The notes: a model not told the origin generated them from the letters alone. A stretch of 64,000 nt of DNA from Natrinema sp031626495 (GCF_031626495.1 NZ_JAMQOJ010000011.1:66254-130253); one strand, 5' to 3'; positions 16,538 to 27,305 are shown, counted from the first letter of the stretch. Numbers and translations are program-made.

Positions 16538-18233
16538 CGGATATGTCCGACCAAGACGCCGCCGAACTCGAGCCGCCAGCGTTCGACATCGGCCGCGAGG
16601 CGTTCCGCGAGTACGCGGGCACGAGCGACGACCGCGAGGACCGACCGGCAGTGGTCCGCACCGTCGCGACGCTCGAGACCGAGACGACCCCGCTGGCCGC
16701 CTACACCGCCCTCACGGGACGTGCGGAGGCGAGCGACCGCGAGCGATCGCCGTACGCCTTCCTGCTCGAGAGCGCCGAAAAGACCGCCTCGAGCGATCCC
16801 GACGGGGCCTTCCGGCCGAGCAACGCGGACGCCGAGCGCCACGCGCGCTACTCCTACGTGGGCTACGACCCCGAGGCCGTCGTAACCGTCCAGTCGGGCG
16901 AGGCCACCGTCGAGGCGCTCTCGGACGACGCGCCGCTCACCGAGATGGGCGCGGAGCCGCAGGCCGACGACGACGGCGACACCGTCGACGCGCTGCGAGC
17001 CGCGATGCCCGATGTCCGGCTCGAGAACGTGCCCGACCACGACCGCCAGCATCTCGAGGGCGGCCTGGTCGGCTTCCTCGCGTACGACGCGGTCTACGAC
17101 CTCTGGCTCGAGGAAGTCGGCCTCGAGCGGCCCGACTCCCGGTTCCCCGACGCGCAGTTCCTCCTGACGACCAAGACGCTGGCGTTCGACGAGCGCGACG
17201 GCACCGTCTCGCTCGTCTTCACGCCCGTGCTCGAGGCCGACGACGATCCCGATACGGTGTACGACGCGCTTCAGGAGGAGGCCGCCCGCGTCGCGGCGAC
17301 GCTTCGCGACGCCGAAACGCCGGAGACGGGCGGATTCGTTCGCGAAGACGAAGTCGCCGGGCCGAAAGCCGAGTACGAGGAGAGCGTTCGCCGGGCCAAA
17401 GAACACGTCCTCGACGGCGACATCTATCAGGGCGTCATCTCGCGGACGCGAGAGCTCTACGGCGAGATCGATCCCCTCGGGTTCTACGAGGCGATGCGGG
17501 ACGTGAACCCCTCGCCGTACATGTACCTGCTCGACCACGACGACCTGACCGTCGTCGGAGCCAGCCCCGAGACCCTGATCTCCGTGCGCGGACGCGAAGT
17601 CATGTCCAATCCGATCGCCGGCACCTGTGACCGGGGCTCGAGCCCCGTCGAGGACCGCCGGCTCGCGGGCGAGATGCTGGCCGACGGCAAGGAACGCGCC
17701 GAACACACGATGCTGGTCGACCTCGCGCGCAACGACGTGCGCCGCGTCTCCGAACCGGGATCGGTCCGCGTCGACGAGTTCATGAACGTCCTCAAGTACA
17801 GCCACGTCCAGCACATCGAGTCGACGGTGACCGGGACGTTGGCCGCGGACTCGGACGCGTTCGACGCGACGCGGGCGGCGTTCCCCGCCGGCACGCTCTC
17901 GGGCGCGCCGAAGATCCGCGCGATGGAGATCATCGACGACCTCGAGTCCGAGCCCCGCGGCCTCTACGGCGGGGGCGTCGGCTACTACTCGTGGACCGGC
18001 GACACGGACTTCGCGATCGTGATCCGGACCGCGACCGTAGAAAACGAAGCGGATCGACAGCGGATCACGGTCCAGGCCGGCGCGGGGCTGGTCGCCGACA
18101 GCGACCCCGCCGCCGAGTACGAGGAGACCGAGCAGAAGATGGGCGGCGTGCTGGCGGCGCTCGAGGAGATCGAACTGCCCGCCAACGAAGCGACTCCCGA
18201 CCGAGAACCCGAAGCGACCCCGGAGGTGAGCCG

Positions 18234-18237
<4 letters not shown>
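16534..18237 (+). CDS. trpE: Anthranilate synthase component I
   Basis: Forms anthranilate from chorismate using ammonia supplied by TrpG. About 567 residues from GTG 16534, or 564 from ATG 16543. Chorismate-binding motifs are NPIAGTCDRGSSPVEDRRLA, AEHTMLVDLARNDVRRVS, FPAGTLSGAPKIRAMEII and the C-terminal IVIRTATVE...QAGAGLVADSDP. Its stop overlaps the trpG ATG, so the two synthase subunits are translationally coupled. The N-terminal 30 residues are acidic and variable. Confidence 0.97.
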
Positions 18238-18893
<656 letters not shown>

Positions 18894-18941
18894 GACGCGT
18901 TCGGGTTCGAAAACGTGCAGCGTACTCGACCAGTACTGTCC

Positions 18942-19127
18942 TTAGACGCCGGGAATGAGCTCGAGTTTGCCGACCGCGTAGAGGGCTGCGAGGACGACAG
19001 CCGCGACGATACCGACTCGAACGGCCAGTTTGATCGCGATCCGGATCGCGATAACGGCGACCGCGAAGACGGCGAGTGCGGCCAGGACCAGCAGGATCGG
19101 CGGTGCCGACGTTATTGCATCGATCAT
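18942..19127 (-). CDS. Small membrane protein (61 aa)
   Basis: From ATG 19127: 61 residues with two hydrophobic helices (PPILLVLAALAVFAVAVIAI and VGIVAAVVLAALYAVG) joined by a short basic turn. No family recognised. An AT-rich AAAGATTACG lies about 27 nt upstream, consistent with a leaderless promoter. A longer frame reaching 19211 adds a basic non-homologous N-terminus and is not favoured. Confidence 0.6.
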   Translation of the reverse strand: MIDAITSAPPILLVLAALAVFAVAVIAIRIAIKLAVRVGIVAAVVLAALYAVGKLELIPGV

Positions 19128-19566
19128 ACGTACCGTCCCGCACTGCACGGACGTAATCTTTCTGGATATCGTGATTCTCAGTCGTCGGTGACTGACACGG
19201 CGTTCGTCCATCGGCAGCGACGGGAAAACGGAGTAGTGAAAGAGAAAATCGCCGGCATGCGACGGGTTTCCCGTCTCTTCCGGTCACTTTCAGTCCGGTC
19301 TGAAAATCGTTAAGATGGTCGGCGACGTAGGACTCAGTAACCGCACAGGCGACCGCCTCGCCGGTCGCGGGGGAACGAGAGACGATAGGCTACAGAGGCA
19401 TCTTTGAAAGCACATTTGTACTACTACAAGAAAAGTGGGACGACAACACCACGTTTTATGATGGATGCATGAATACCGAACCTTCGTCACGAATGATGAG
19501 AGCAAGGACTCGGATGTACGCCAGAATGGCCGTTCGACGGCGGGACAGCGACGAGGTGGCTCGCGC
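19128..19566. other. Intergenic region upstream of the ribonucleotide reductase gene
   Basis: About 440 bp. TATA-like strings occur at about 19412-19424 (ACATTTGTACTAC) and 19450-19458 (CGTTTTATG), which would leave a leader of roughly 90-120 nt before ATG 19567, long for a haloarchaeal gene. No coding frame beyond the in-frame extension of the reductase and no clear RNA structure was recognised. Confidence 0.4.
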
Positions 19567-22500
19567 ATGAGCGACGCGGAACTCTCTGCGGCGGATCTCA
19601 CCCTGCCGATCAAGCGCACCGACGGGGAGACTCTCGAGGAGCGGTTGACCGACAACGCATACCACGACATTTTGCCGGCCCGCTATCTCCGCAAGGACGC
19701 CGACGGCGACCTGATCGAGGAACAGGAGGACCTCTTCGACCGCGTCGGCAAGAACATCGCGCTGGCCGAAGCCGTCTTCGAGGCACGCAATCGCGACGTC
19801 GAAATCACGGTCACGCCCGACCAGCTCAAGCCCGATCACCCGCGGCGCGACGAACTCGCTGAAGAGGTGTTCGGAGCGGGGACTACTGCAGAGGACGACG
19901 ACGAAACGACGCTGTCTATCTACAACGTCAACAAGTTCGCCTACGACACCGTCGTCCCCGAGCTCCCCGACGAGGTCCGCTCACACGTCGAGGACGTCGC
20001 CGACGAGTTCCAGGACATGATGGAGAACCTCGACTTCATGCCGAACTCGCCGACCCTGATGAACGCGGGCGACGAGCTCCAGCAGCTCTCCGCGTGTTTC
20101 GTCGACTCCCCCGAGGACGACATCGACGACATCCACCAGACCGCCAAGGAGGCCGCGCAGGTCTTCCAGAGCGGCGGCGGCATGGGCTATGCCTTCTGGC
20201 GCCTGCGCCCCTACGGCGACGCGGTCGGCTCGACCGGCGGCATCGCGTCGGGCCCGATCACGTTCATGCGCACCTACGACCAGATGTGCGAGACGATCGC
20301 CCAGGGCGGCGCGCGCCGCGGCGCACAGATGGGCGTCATGCGCGTCTCCCACCCCGACGTCATCCAGTTCATCCACGCCAAGAACAAGGACGTCTCGCTG
20401 GCCGAGACGCTGCGTCTGAACGACCCCGACGACTTCACGCACAACTCCTTCCAGGACGCGCTCGAGGAGGCCCGCGAACTCATCGACGACGAGGGGCGAG
20501 TCCCCGAGCACCTCCGGAACGCCGTCGAGGGTCACCTCTCTAACTTCAACATCTCCGTCGGCATCACCGACGACTTCATGCAGGCCCTGCAGAACGACGA
20601 GGAGTTCACCTTCACGAACCCGCGCACGGGTGAACCGCACATCGCCACCGAGGAGACGAAGGAACTCTACGAGATGTTCGGCCTCGGCGAGCACGTCGAG
20701 GTCGGCGAGGAGCTGTCGATCCCGGCCGAGGAGCTCTGGGACGACATCGTCGAGGGCGCCCACGAGAACGGCGAACCCGGCGTCATCTACCTCGAGCGCG
20801 TCAACAAACAGCACTCCTTCGACGTCGAGAAACACCCCGACCACCGCATCCTCGCGACGAACCCCTGCGGCGAGCAGCCCTTGGAGGAGTACGAGGCCTG
20901 TAACCTCGGCCACATCAACCTCTCGACGGTCGCGGACCTCGAGGCGCCCGACTGGCGCGTCTGGTACGACGAGCGCGGCGACGAGTACGACTCGCTCGAG
21001 GACGCCGTCGACGCCTTCATCGACGAAGCGATCGATCTAGAGGAGTTCGACCGCCGCATCGAGATGGGCACGCGGTTCCTCGAGAACGTCGTCACGATGT
21101 CGGATTTCCCGGTCGACAAGATCGAGGAGAAAGTCCGGGAGATGCGCAAGATCGGCCTGGGCATCATGGGGCTGGCACAGCTGTACATCCAGCTCGGCAT
21201 GGAGTACGGTAGCGACGCCTCCAACGAGGTCGCGCGCCAGCTGATGACCCACATCAACCACACCGCGAAGTGGACGTCCCACGAGCTCGCCGAGGAGCGC
21301 GGGAGCTTCGACGAGTGGGACAAGTCCAAGTACGCGAACCCGACCGAGTACCGCGAGTGGTTCGAGAAACAGACCGGGCTCGACGCCGACGACTGGGAAG
21401 ACGGCTTCCCCATCCGCAACCACAACGTGACGACCATCGCGCCGACCGGCACGACCTCGATGGTCGGCAACACCACCGGCGGCTGCGAGCCGATCTACAA
21501 CGTCGCCTACTACAAGAACGTCTCCGACGACGTGCAGGGCGACGAGATGTTGGTCGAGTTCGACGACTACTTCCTCCGAACGCTGGAGGCCAACGATATC
21601 GACGTCGACGCGGTCAAGGAGGAGGCCCAGGAACAGATGGCGACCAATCAGTTCAACGGCGTCGAGGGCCTCTCGACGGTGCCCGACGCCATCGGCGAAC
21701 TGTTCGTCACGACCGGCGCTCTCTCGGCGAAAGAACACGCCGGCGTGCAGGTCGCCTGCCAGGAGGGCGTCGACTCGGCGATCTCGAAGACCGTCAACGC
21801 GCCGAACGACTCGACGCTCGAGGACGCCAAGGACGTCTTCGAGTACATCTACGAGCACGGCGGCAAGGGCGTCACTTACTACCGCGACGGCACTCGCTCG
21901 AAGCAGGTGCTGACGACGCGCGCGAAGAACGCCGACTTCGCCGACGAGACCGAAGCCGCACAGGCGCTGGTCGAACAGATCGACGAGATCTTCGGCGGGC
22001 TCGAGCAGTTCCTCGAGAGCGAGGAGGTCGCGGACGTCCTCGAGGCGGACGTCGACTCGCTGCTCGGCGAGGCCGAACCCACGCAGATCGATTTCACCGA
22101 GAAACGGGAACGGCCCGACGCCCTGCAGGGCGTCAGCCAGCGCATCGACACCGGCTACGGGAAGATCTACGTGACGATCAACGAGGACCCCGAGACCGGC
22201 CAGCCGTTCGAGCTGTTCGCCAACATCGGCCACTCCGGCGGCTTCACCAACTCCTTCACCGAGGCGCTGGCGAAGGTCATCTCGACCTCGCTGCGCTCGG
22301 GCGTCGACCCCGAGGAGATCGTCGACGAACTCTGCGGGACGCGGAGCCCGAAGGTCGCCTGGGACAAGGGCGAACAGATCCAGTCGATCCCGGACGCCAT
22401 CGGAACCGCGATGCGCCGGTACCTCGAGAACGAGATCGACAAGCCGTACCCGCGCCAGCAGACGCTCGAGGAGTCGGCCGACGCGGAGATCGCCGACTAC

Positions 22501-22686
22501 GACGGCCCCAAGACCGACGGCGGCGCGGCCGCCGCAGAGAGCGGGGCGTCCGCAGACGCCGACGACACGACCCAGGACCTCATCGACGCCGGCGAATCGC
22601 CCGAGTGTCCCGACTGCGGCTCGATGTCGCTGTACTTCTCCGAAGGCTGCAAGACCTGCGAGTCCTGTGGCTGGAGCGAGTGCTGA
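19567..22686 (+). CDS. nrdJ: Adenosylcobalamin-dependent (class II) ribonucleoside-diphosphate reductase
   Basis: Reduces ribonucleotides to deoxyribonucleotides with a B12 radical. 1039 residues, normal for the haloarchaeal enzyme. Visible features are FMPNSPTLMNAGDELQQLSAC (substrate-site region, Cys about 177) and ATNPCGEQPLEEYEACNLGHIN (finger loop with catalytic Cys/Glu, about 432). Also present are IAPTGTTSMVGNTTGGCEP, VACQEGVDSAISKTVN, and a C-terminal zinc ribbon SPECPDCGS...CKTCESCGWSEC holding the redox cysteines. No intein. Met at 19567 was chosen because the upstream 34 codons are basic and non-homologous; the alternative is ATG 19465. Confidence 0.95.
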   Translation: MSDAELSAADLTLPIKRTDGETLEERLTDNAYHDILPARYLRKDADGDLIEEQEDLFDRVGKNIALAEAVFEARNRDVEITVTPDQLKPDHPRRDELAEEVFGAGTTAEDDDETTLSIYNVNKFAYDTVVPELPDEVRSHVEDVADEFQDMMENLDFMPNSPTLMNAGDELQQLSACFVDSPEDDIDDIHQTAKEAAQVFQSGGGMGYAFWRLRPYGDAVGSTGGIASGPITFMRTYDQMCETIAQGGARRGAQMGVMRVSHPDVIQFIHAKNKDVSLAETLRLNDPDDFTHNSFQDALEEARELIDDEGRVPEHLRNAVEGHLSNFNISVGITDDFMQALQNDEEFTFTNPRTGEPHIATEETKELYEMFGLGEHVEVGEELSIPAEELWDDIVEGAHENGEPGVIYLERVNKQHSFDVEKHPDHRILATNPCGEQPLEEYEACNLGHINLSTVADLEAPDWRVWYDERGDEYDSLEDAVDAFIDEAIDLEEFDRRIEMGTRFLENVVTMSDFPVDKIEEKVREMRKIGLGIMGLAQLYIQLGMEYGSDASNEVARQLMTHINHTAKWTSHELAEERGSFDEWDKSKYANPTEYREWFEKQTGLDADDWEDGFPIRNHNVTTIAPTGTTSMVGNTTGGCEPIYNVAYYKNVSDDVQGDEMLVEFDDYFLRTLEANDIDVDAVKEEAQEQMATNQFNGVEGLSTVPDAIGELFVTTGALSAKEHAGVQVACQEGVDSAISKTVNAPNDSTLEDAKDVFEYIYEHGGKGVTYYRDGTRSKQVLTTRAKNADFADETEAAQALVEQIDEIFGGLEQFLESEEVADVLEADVDSLLGEAEPTQIDFTEKRERPDALQGVSQRIDTGYGKIYVTINEDPETGQPFELFANIGHSGGFTNSFTEALAKVISTSLRSGVDPEEIVDELCGTRSPKVAWDKGEQIQSIPDAIGTAMRRYLENEIDKPYPRQQTLEESADAEIADYDGPKTDGGAAAAESGASADADDTTQDLIDAGESPECPDCGSMSLYFSEGCKTCESCGWSEC

Positions 22687-22730
22687 GCGCTGACTGAGGC
22701 CGTTTCGCGACATCTCTATCTCTCTCGTGC

Positions 22731-22740
22731 CGTTTTTCTC
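22731..22740 (+). terminator. T-tract terminator after nrdJ
   Basis: CGTTTTTCTC about 45 nt after the nrdJ stop; five consecutive T in a CT-rich context, as in archaeal intrinsic terminators. Confidence 0.4.
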
Positions 22741-22805
22741 GGCCGTGTTCGTATCGGACCGCCGGAAACGCCACACTTAGAATCCATCGGCGGGAACATC
22801 GTGGT

Positions 22806-22982
22806 ATGAGCGCCGACGGTGGGGACGGCTCCGCTGGTGATCCCGAGACGGAGGACTCGAGCGACCGTGCGGCCGCCGGCCCGCGCTGTCCGCACTGCGA
22901 CGCGGCGATGTACAAACGCCACTGTAAGTACGTCTGTCCTCAACACGGAGTCATCATCGACTGCAGCGACCCCTTCCGCTGA
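22806..22982 (+). CDS. Small zinc-finger protein (58 aa)
   Basis: ATG 22806 to TGA 22982. An acidic N-terminus is followed by RCPHCDAAMYKRHCKYVCPQ and then HGVIIDCSDPFR. The cysteines and histidines (C-x2-C, C, C-x2-H, C) can bind one or two zinc ions. The CKYVCPQHG...DCSD block is conserved among small haloarchaeal zinc proteins, and I believe this belongs to the HVO_2523-type family, though the assignment is from memory. An overlapping longer plus-strand frame continues into the response regulator frame and is not real. Confidence 0.75.
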   Translation: MSADGGDGSAGDPETEDSSDRAAAGPRCPHCDAAMYKRHCKYVCPQHGVIIDCSDPFR

Positions 22983-23088
22983 GCGGCGATTTTCGAGCCG
23001 AACGGCACCGATTCGGCGCCCGACTCGAGTCGTGAGTCACCCGGAACCCCTACAAGACGACGGTCGGTGGTTGCTATCAACGATCTCT

Positions 23089-23613
23089 ATGTCTGCGCAA
23101 CCGACGATCCTCGTCGTCGAGGACGAACGGGACCTGGCCGACCTCTACGCGATGTGGGTCGGCGAAGATTACGAGGTCATCACCGCCTACGACGGACAGA
23201 CCGCGCTCGATCGCGTGAGCGAGGATATCGACGTCGTCTTGCTCGACAGACACATGCCCGACATCACCGGCGATCGCGTTCTCGAGGAGATCCGCGTAGC
23301 GGGCTACGACTGCTGGGTGATCATGGTGACCGCGGTCGATCCCGGACTCGACATCGTCGAGCTGGATATCGACGATTACATCACGAAACCCGTGACGCGA
23401 GCGCAACTGACTCGGATCATCGAGAACCTCCGCGTGCAATCGCGCTACGGCGACGACGGACGGCGGGAGCTGCAGTCGCTCTCGAACAAGATGGAGACAC
23501 TGGAGGACGAACACGCCGTCGAAGACCTGACCGACACCGAGGCCTACCGGGACCTCGAGTCGGATCTGAAGGAGTTGAGCGACTCGCTGGTCGACGGCAT
23601 CGACGACGGGTGA
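23089..23613 (+). CDS. Response regulator with HalX domain
   Basis: 174 residues. The receiver domain (about 5-118) has the acidic pair Glu11-Asp12, phospho-acceptor Asp53 (VVLLDRHMPDITG), Thr81 and Lys100 (DDYITKP). It is followed by a HalX domain (LQSLSNKMETLEDEHAVEDL, about 125-170), a haloarchaea-specific C-terminal module often paired with receivers. No histidine kinase lies next to it. Output is probably protein-protein interaction rather than DNA binding. Confidence 0.93.
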   Translation: MSAQPTILVVEDERDLADLYAMWVGEDYEVITAYDGQTALDRVSEDIDVVLLDRHMPDITGDRVLEEIRVAGYDCWVIMVTAVDPGLDIVELDIDDYITKPVTRAQLTRIIENLRVQSRYGDDGRRELQSLSNKMETLEDEHAVEDLTDTEAYRDLESDLKELSDSLVDGIDDG

Positions 23614-23675
23614 GCCACCGAGAAGTGGCTCGCCGTCCCAGGCGTCGCTGAATCCGTCGCTCTCGTTCCTCGATT

Positions 23676-24449
23676 TTAGCCGTCGGTCGATCGGCCGGCG
23701 TCGTCCGCTCGCTCCGGCGTCGTCCGGCTCCGTGCTCTGAGCGTTCGGTACGCAGGACCGGCGAGCAAGAGCCCTGCAGCGACGGCGCAGGCGGCCGAGA
23801 GAACGAGTCCGAACTCGCCGAACCCGCTCGAGGTGAGCGTCGCCGCCGACGCGCCGACGACGACCGCAGCGGTCGTCCACGGCAGTTCGCCGATGGCCGT
23901 CCCGATCACCAGATGGCGAGGTTTGACATCGCTGACTGCGGCGGCACAGGTCGCGACGTCCGACGGGATCGGAGCCAACCGCGAGGCGGTAACGCCACGC
24001 AGCGGCCCCGTCGCGTCGTAGTAGCGCGTCACGGCATCGCCGGCCCGCTCGAGGAGCCCGCCGTCACCGTCACCTTCGAGGGTAGTGGCCGGCGCGACAC
24101 AGTCGGTCTCGGTCGCTCGAGCACGCTCGTCGTCGTCCGTGACGAGCCAGCGGACCGCGACAAAGACTGGCAGGACGGTCACGACGACGCCGACGAGCGC
24201 GATCGGAATGCCGGCCGCGACGCCGAAGCCGTAGCCGACGATCGCCGCGAGCGGCGTGGTCGGCCAGGCCAGCAACGGACGCACGAGGTAGAGCCCCGCG
24301 ACGACGAGCCCGAACAGGGCCGGATCCGCCGCCAGCGAGTCGACGGTCCCGAGCAGCGTCGACGGCGAGACGAGCACCCCGGCAGCGATCATCCCGGCGA
24401 CCACGATCGCTCCTGCGAACGCGCGCGTCCGGACCGCCGGCAGTGTCAT
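23676..24449 (-). CDS. TVP38/TMEM64 (VTT, DedA-like) membrane protein
   Basis: 257 residues, about six hydrophobic segments. The VTT core includes VRPLLAWPTTPLAAIVGYGFGVAAGIP, and a second half contains ASRLAPIPSDVATCAAAVSDVKPRHLVIGTAIGELPW. The latter resembles the amphipathic loop and GTxxG region of VTT proteins. Members act as lipid scramblases or transporters in other organisms; the role in haloarchaea is not known. Start ATG 24449; a longer frame adds a basic N-terminus. Confidence 0.8.
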   Translation of the reverse strand: MTLPAVRTRAFAGAIVVAGMIAAGVLVSPSTLLGTVDSLAADPALFGLVVAGLYLVRPLLAWPTTPLAAIVGYGFGVAAGIPIALVGVVVTVLPVFVAVRWLVTDDDERARATETDCVAPATTLEGDGDGGLLERAGDAVTRYYDATGPLRGVTASRLAPIPSDVATCAAAVSDVKPRHLVIGTAIGELPWTTAAVVVGASAATLTSSGFGEFGLVLSAACAVAAGLLLAGPAYRTLRARSRTTPERADDAGRSTDG

Positions 24450-24694
24450 CGGTCGGAACTGTCTCTCGAGCGTTGAAACCTTTGTGTCTCTCGCGGGCGG
24501 CGGTCGGACTCGAGGCAGTGAGGCGAGGGGGCAACCGCCACCACAGCGCCAGGCGCGTGTCGGCGGTGCGAGCAGTCGCGCCACCTGTCACGCGGAGACC
24601 GGATCCGACGTGTGACCCGGCCGCAGTCGCCGACCCAAAGGAAAGGGCTTTTATAATCACACTGGATACGATTGAGTGCAGACAGAGACCGCGA

Positions 24695-24779
<85 letters not shown>

Positions 24780-25003
24780 TCGCACAGGTGGCTGAGCTCC
24801 ACCACAACCGATGCAGGTGATTTCCCTTCGTGGACATCACCCACGCATAATCCTTTCCGACGCTACACCGACGAGCGATAGCGTCGTCGCTCGGATCGGG
24901 CCGATAGAATCACGTCCCACCGACAGCGACCGCAGTAACCGGACTCGCTCGGTCCGTCCGTATCGTGGTAAACTTTAACACACTGTTCGGTGGAGGCGCG
25001 ACC

Positions 25004-25141
25004 ATGGTTCGCAGAGATCCGTTCACGCCTGACCAGAGACGGTTCGAGTGCCGCGACTGCGACTACGGAACGACCGCGGCCAGCCACCAGCCGACGTGTC
25101 CGAGTTGCGGCGGCGAGGTGCGAAACGTCGTCGCCTCGTAG
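25004..25141 (+). CDS. Small zinc-ribbon (rubrerythrin-like domain) protein, 45 aa
   Basis: ATG 25004 to TAG 25141. The sequence has FECRDCDYGTTAASHQPTCP followed by SCGGEVRN: two CxxC knuckles around a short loop, the rubrerythrin-type zinc ribbon common in tiny haloarchaeal proteins. AACTTTAACA about 27 nt upstream fits a leaderless promoter. A longer plus-strand frame running through this region into the DUF420 gene is a different frame and only its C-terminal part is real. Confidence 0.75.
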   Translation: MVRRDPFTPDQRRFECRDCDYGTTAASHQPTCPSCGGEVRNVVAS

Positions 25142-25301
25142 AGATCGGGGGCGACACCTGCACTCGCTATTGGCGGCCCGCCCGGACGCACCGACGGTTC
25201 GTCGACGGGCGGCGAGCAGCGGACGCGTCGACGCGCGATTCGCTCCCGTGCGGTGCGGCCGAGACGGCAACCACTTTCCCGCTGCGCTCGAACGAGCACA
25301 C

Positions 25302-25865
25302 ATGGAATACGTCCCTCGAGAGCGCGTACGCCTCCTCACCGGGGTATTGAGCGTGGTGTCGCTGGCGGTCGTCTTCGCGGCCGCGGGCGGTCGGATTCCG
25401 CCCTCGAGCGTGCCGGCCGCGCCGGAGTGGGTGCTCGAGACGATTCCGCTGGTCAACGCCATCATCAGTGCAGTCGCGATCGGAACGATCACGGTGGGCT
25501 GGCGGGCGATTCGCCGCGGTAACGTCGAGCGCCACCGGGTCGCGATGCTGTCCTCGTTCGGCCTGTTCGTGGGCTTTCTCGCGCTGTACCTCTACCGGCT
25601 GACGGCGACCGGCGGCCCGGAGCCGTTCCCCGGTCCGGAAACGGTCTACCAGTTCGTCTACCTGCCGCTGCTCGCGATTCACATCCTGCTGGCGATCGTC
25701 TGTATCCCGCTGCTCTACTACGCCCTCCTGCTGGCGTTCTCGCGTCCGATCGCGGAGCTCCGCGAGACGAGCCACGCCCGAATCGGCCGGTTCGCGGCGA
25801 CGCTGTGGCTGATTTCCTTTTCGCTGGGCATCGTCGTCTTCGTGTTACTGCACGTCGTCTACTGA
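25302..25865 (+). CDS. DUF420 family membrane protein
   Basis: 187 residues, five transmembrane helices. It has the family pattern VNAIISAVAIGTITVGWRAI..RGNVERHRVAMLSSF, FLALYLYR, and LAIHILLAIVCIPLLYYALL with conserved His. DUF420 (CtaM-like) proteins are linked to heme-copper oxidase assembly in bacteria; no oxidase genes lie nearby here. Start ATG 25302 fits the family N-terminus; 100 extra codons upstream are not homologous and would overlap the zinc-ribbon gene. Confidence 0.88.
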   Translation: MEYVPRERVRLLTGVLSVVSLAVVFAAAGGRIPPSSVPAAPEWVLETIPLVNAIISAVAIGTITVGWRAIRRGNVERHRVAMLSSFGLFVGFLALYLYRLTATGGPEPFPGPETVYQFVYLPLLAIHILLAIVCIPLLYYALLLAFSRPIAELRETSHARIGRFAATLWLISFSLGIVVFVLLHVVY

Positions 25866-25884
25866 GAGGGAGACGAGAGCGTGC

Positions 25885-26082
25885 TCAGTCCAGAATGTCA
25901 CCGATGCGGCGCGGCTCGCCCTGCAGGTTCGGCTGCTCGGCGACGATCTTCAGCACCTCGTGGTCGGTCACGTCGTAGTAGGACTTCTCGGTGGCCTCCT
26001 CGACGAGATCCTTCTCGAGGCGGAACTCGGTGCCTTCGTAGACGACGTCGACGCCGTCGTCGTCGAACGCGAGCGTGGTCAT
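25885..26082 (-). CDS. DUF5800-like haloarchaeal protein (65 aa)
   Basis: 65 acidic residues, MTTLAFDDDGVDVVYEGTEF, then FRLEKDLVEEATEKSYYDVTD and a C-terminal QGEPRRIGDILD. The pattern matches the small conserved haloarchaeal family I know as DUF5800; function unknown. It lies convergent to the DUF420 gene with about 20 bp between stops. Confidence 0.75.
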   Translation of the reverse strand: MTTLAFDDDGVDVVYEGTEFRLEKDLVEEATEKSYYDVTDHEVLKIVAEQPNLQGEPRRIGDILD

Positions 26083-26229
26083 GGCCGGTGGTATGCGGTG
26101 GGGGTGTAAAAGGGAGGCGGGTCCGGCCGACGGAGGACCGATGCGAGCGTGGAAAGCGGCAGCCGAGCGTCAGACGGACGACTGACGACGCGCGAGGTTT
26201 ATTAGGCGGTGTTCCCTTTGGATGCGAGT

Positions 26230-27084
26230 GTGGCCTTCAGCAGGGATCCGCTCGACGAACTCGTCGTTCCCGACGGGACGGAAGCGCAGGAACGCGACCT
26301 CGTGACCGATGGGGACGTCCTCGTCGGTGGCCGTGCGACCGTCGAGTTCGGCGTCCGCGGCCGAAACGTGCTGGCCGGTGAATCGGCCGAGTTCGGCGGC
26401 GCCATCGAAGCCGACGGCGACTGCCGGCTCGACATGTGGTGTGACGTCGCCGAAAACGTACTGGTCGGTCAGGACGCCTACATCGGCGAGCGGGTCCACA
26501 TCGGCGGGAAACTGAAAGTCGCGGGTGACCTCGACATCGGCGACGACGTCGAGATCGAGGAGGGGTTCGAGGCCAACGGCTGGATCGTCATCCGCAATCC
26601 GATGCCGACGATCGTCTTCCTGTTCGTCTACCTCAAGCACCTCCTCCTGATCGGCGAGGAAGACGCCGCCCAGCGGCTCATCTCCGAACTCGTCGACGAC
26701 GAGGACGAGCCGGAAGCGGAGCCCCTCGTGATCCCCCGCAACGCGACCGTCGGCGACGACGCCTGGCGCGTCTCGACGCCGGCGACGATCGGAAGCGACT
26801 GCCGGCTGCACGGCAACGTCCGCGCAGAGACGATCGATATCGGCGAAAACTGCAACATCTTCGGCAGTCTCCGGGCCCGCGGCGACATCACCGTCGGCGA
26901 GGGAACCCGCATCCACGGCGATCTGACCACCCGCGACGGTGACGTGACCATCGCACGCGACGCGCGCATTCTCGGTGACGTCTCCTGTGACGACCTCGAG
27001 CTCGGTCCCGACGCCGAGATCGACGGCACGATCCGGGCCGACGGCGAGATTACGATGGGGACGACCGAGCGCGAACGCGAGTGA
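26230..27084 (+). CDS. Polymer-forming cytoskeletal protein (bactofilin/halofilin-like)
   Basis: 284 residues. Two right-handed beta-helix blocks with bactofilin-style hexapeptide repeats (VLVGQDAYIGERVHIGGKLKV; IGENCNIFGSLRARGDITVG). They are separated by a hydrophobic helix PMPTIVFLFVYLKHLLLIG (about 124-142) and an acidic linker. Bactofilin homologues called halofilins influence cell shape in Haloferax; the assignment to that group is inferred. I chose GTG 26230 since TTTATTA lies about 27 nt upstream; GTG 26209 would add seven residues. Confidence 0.85.
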   Translation: MAFSRDPLDELVVPDGTEAQERDLVTDGDVLVGGRATVEFGVRGRNVLAGESAEFGGAIEADGDCRLDMWCDVAENVLVGQDAYIGERVHIGGKLKVAGDLDIGDDVEIEEGFEANGWIVIRNPMPTIVFLFVYLKHLLLIGEEDAAQRLISELVDDEDEPEAEPLVIPRNATVGDDAWRVSTPATIGSDCRLHGNVRAETIDIGENCNIFGSLRARGDITVGEGTRIHGDLTTRDGDVTIARDARILGDVSCDDLELGPDAEIDGTIRADGEITMGTTERERE

Positions 27085-27305
27085 CGCGGTTCCTCCCCCA
27101 CTGTCGGCTTTCAGTCCTCGAGTAACCGCTCGAGTGAATCCGAAACGTTCTGAGACAGCCTCTCGAGCCGATGGAAGAGTGAAATCGCTCTCCCCGCGAG
27201 CGGCGGATTCTGTCGGCCATTTTCACCCCTATTCTTAATACTGATAATATGATAGGGGACCACAGGCATGTTAAAGTCAACCACACAGGGCCGACGGAGG
27301 TATCC

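Noticed and set aside
19400..19566. B12 riboswitch in the leader of the B12-dependent reductase gene
   Set aside because: No B12-box pattern was recognised by eye, and such riboswitches are not expected in archaea; the leader may just be an alternative start region.
21037..22776. 579-residue minus-strand frame opposite the ribonucleotide reductase gene
   Set aside because: Shadow of a GC-rich coding sequence; Asp/Val/Leu/Arg-rich with no recognisable domain, and the plus strand has a full-length NrdJ.
24863..25492. 209-residue minus-strand frame between tRNA-Leu and DUF420
   Set aside because: It overlaps the zinc-ribbon gene and the DUF420 N-terminus in antisense and has basic, repetitive composition without a domain.
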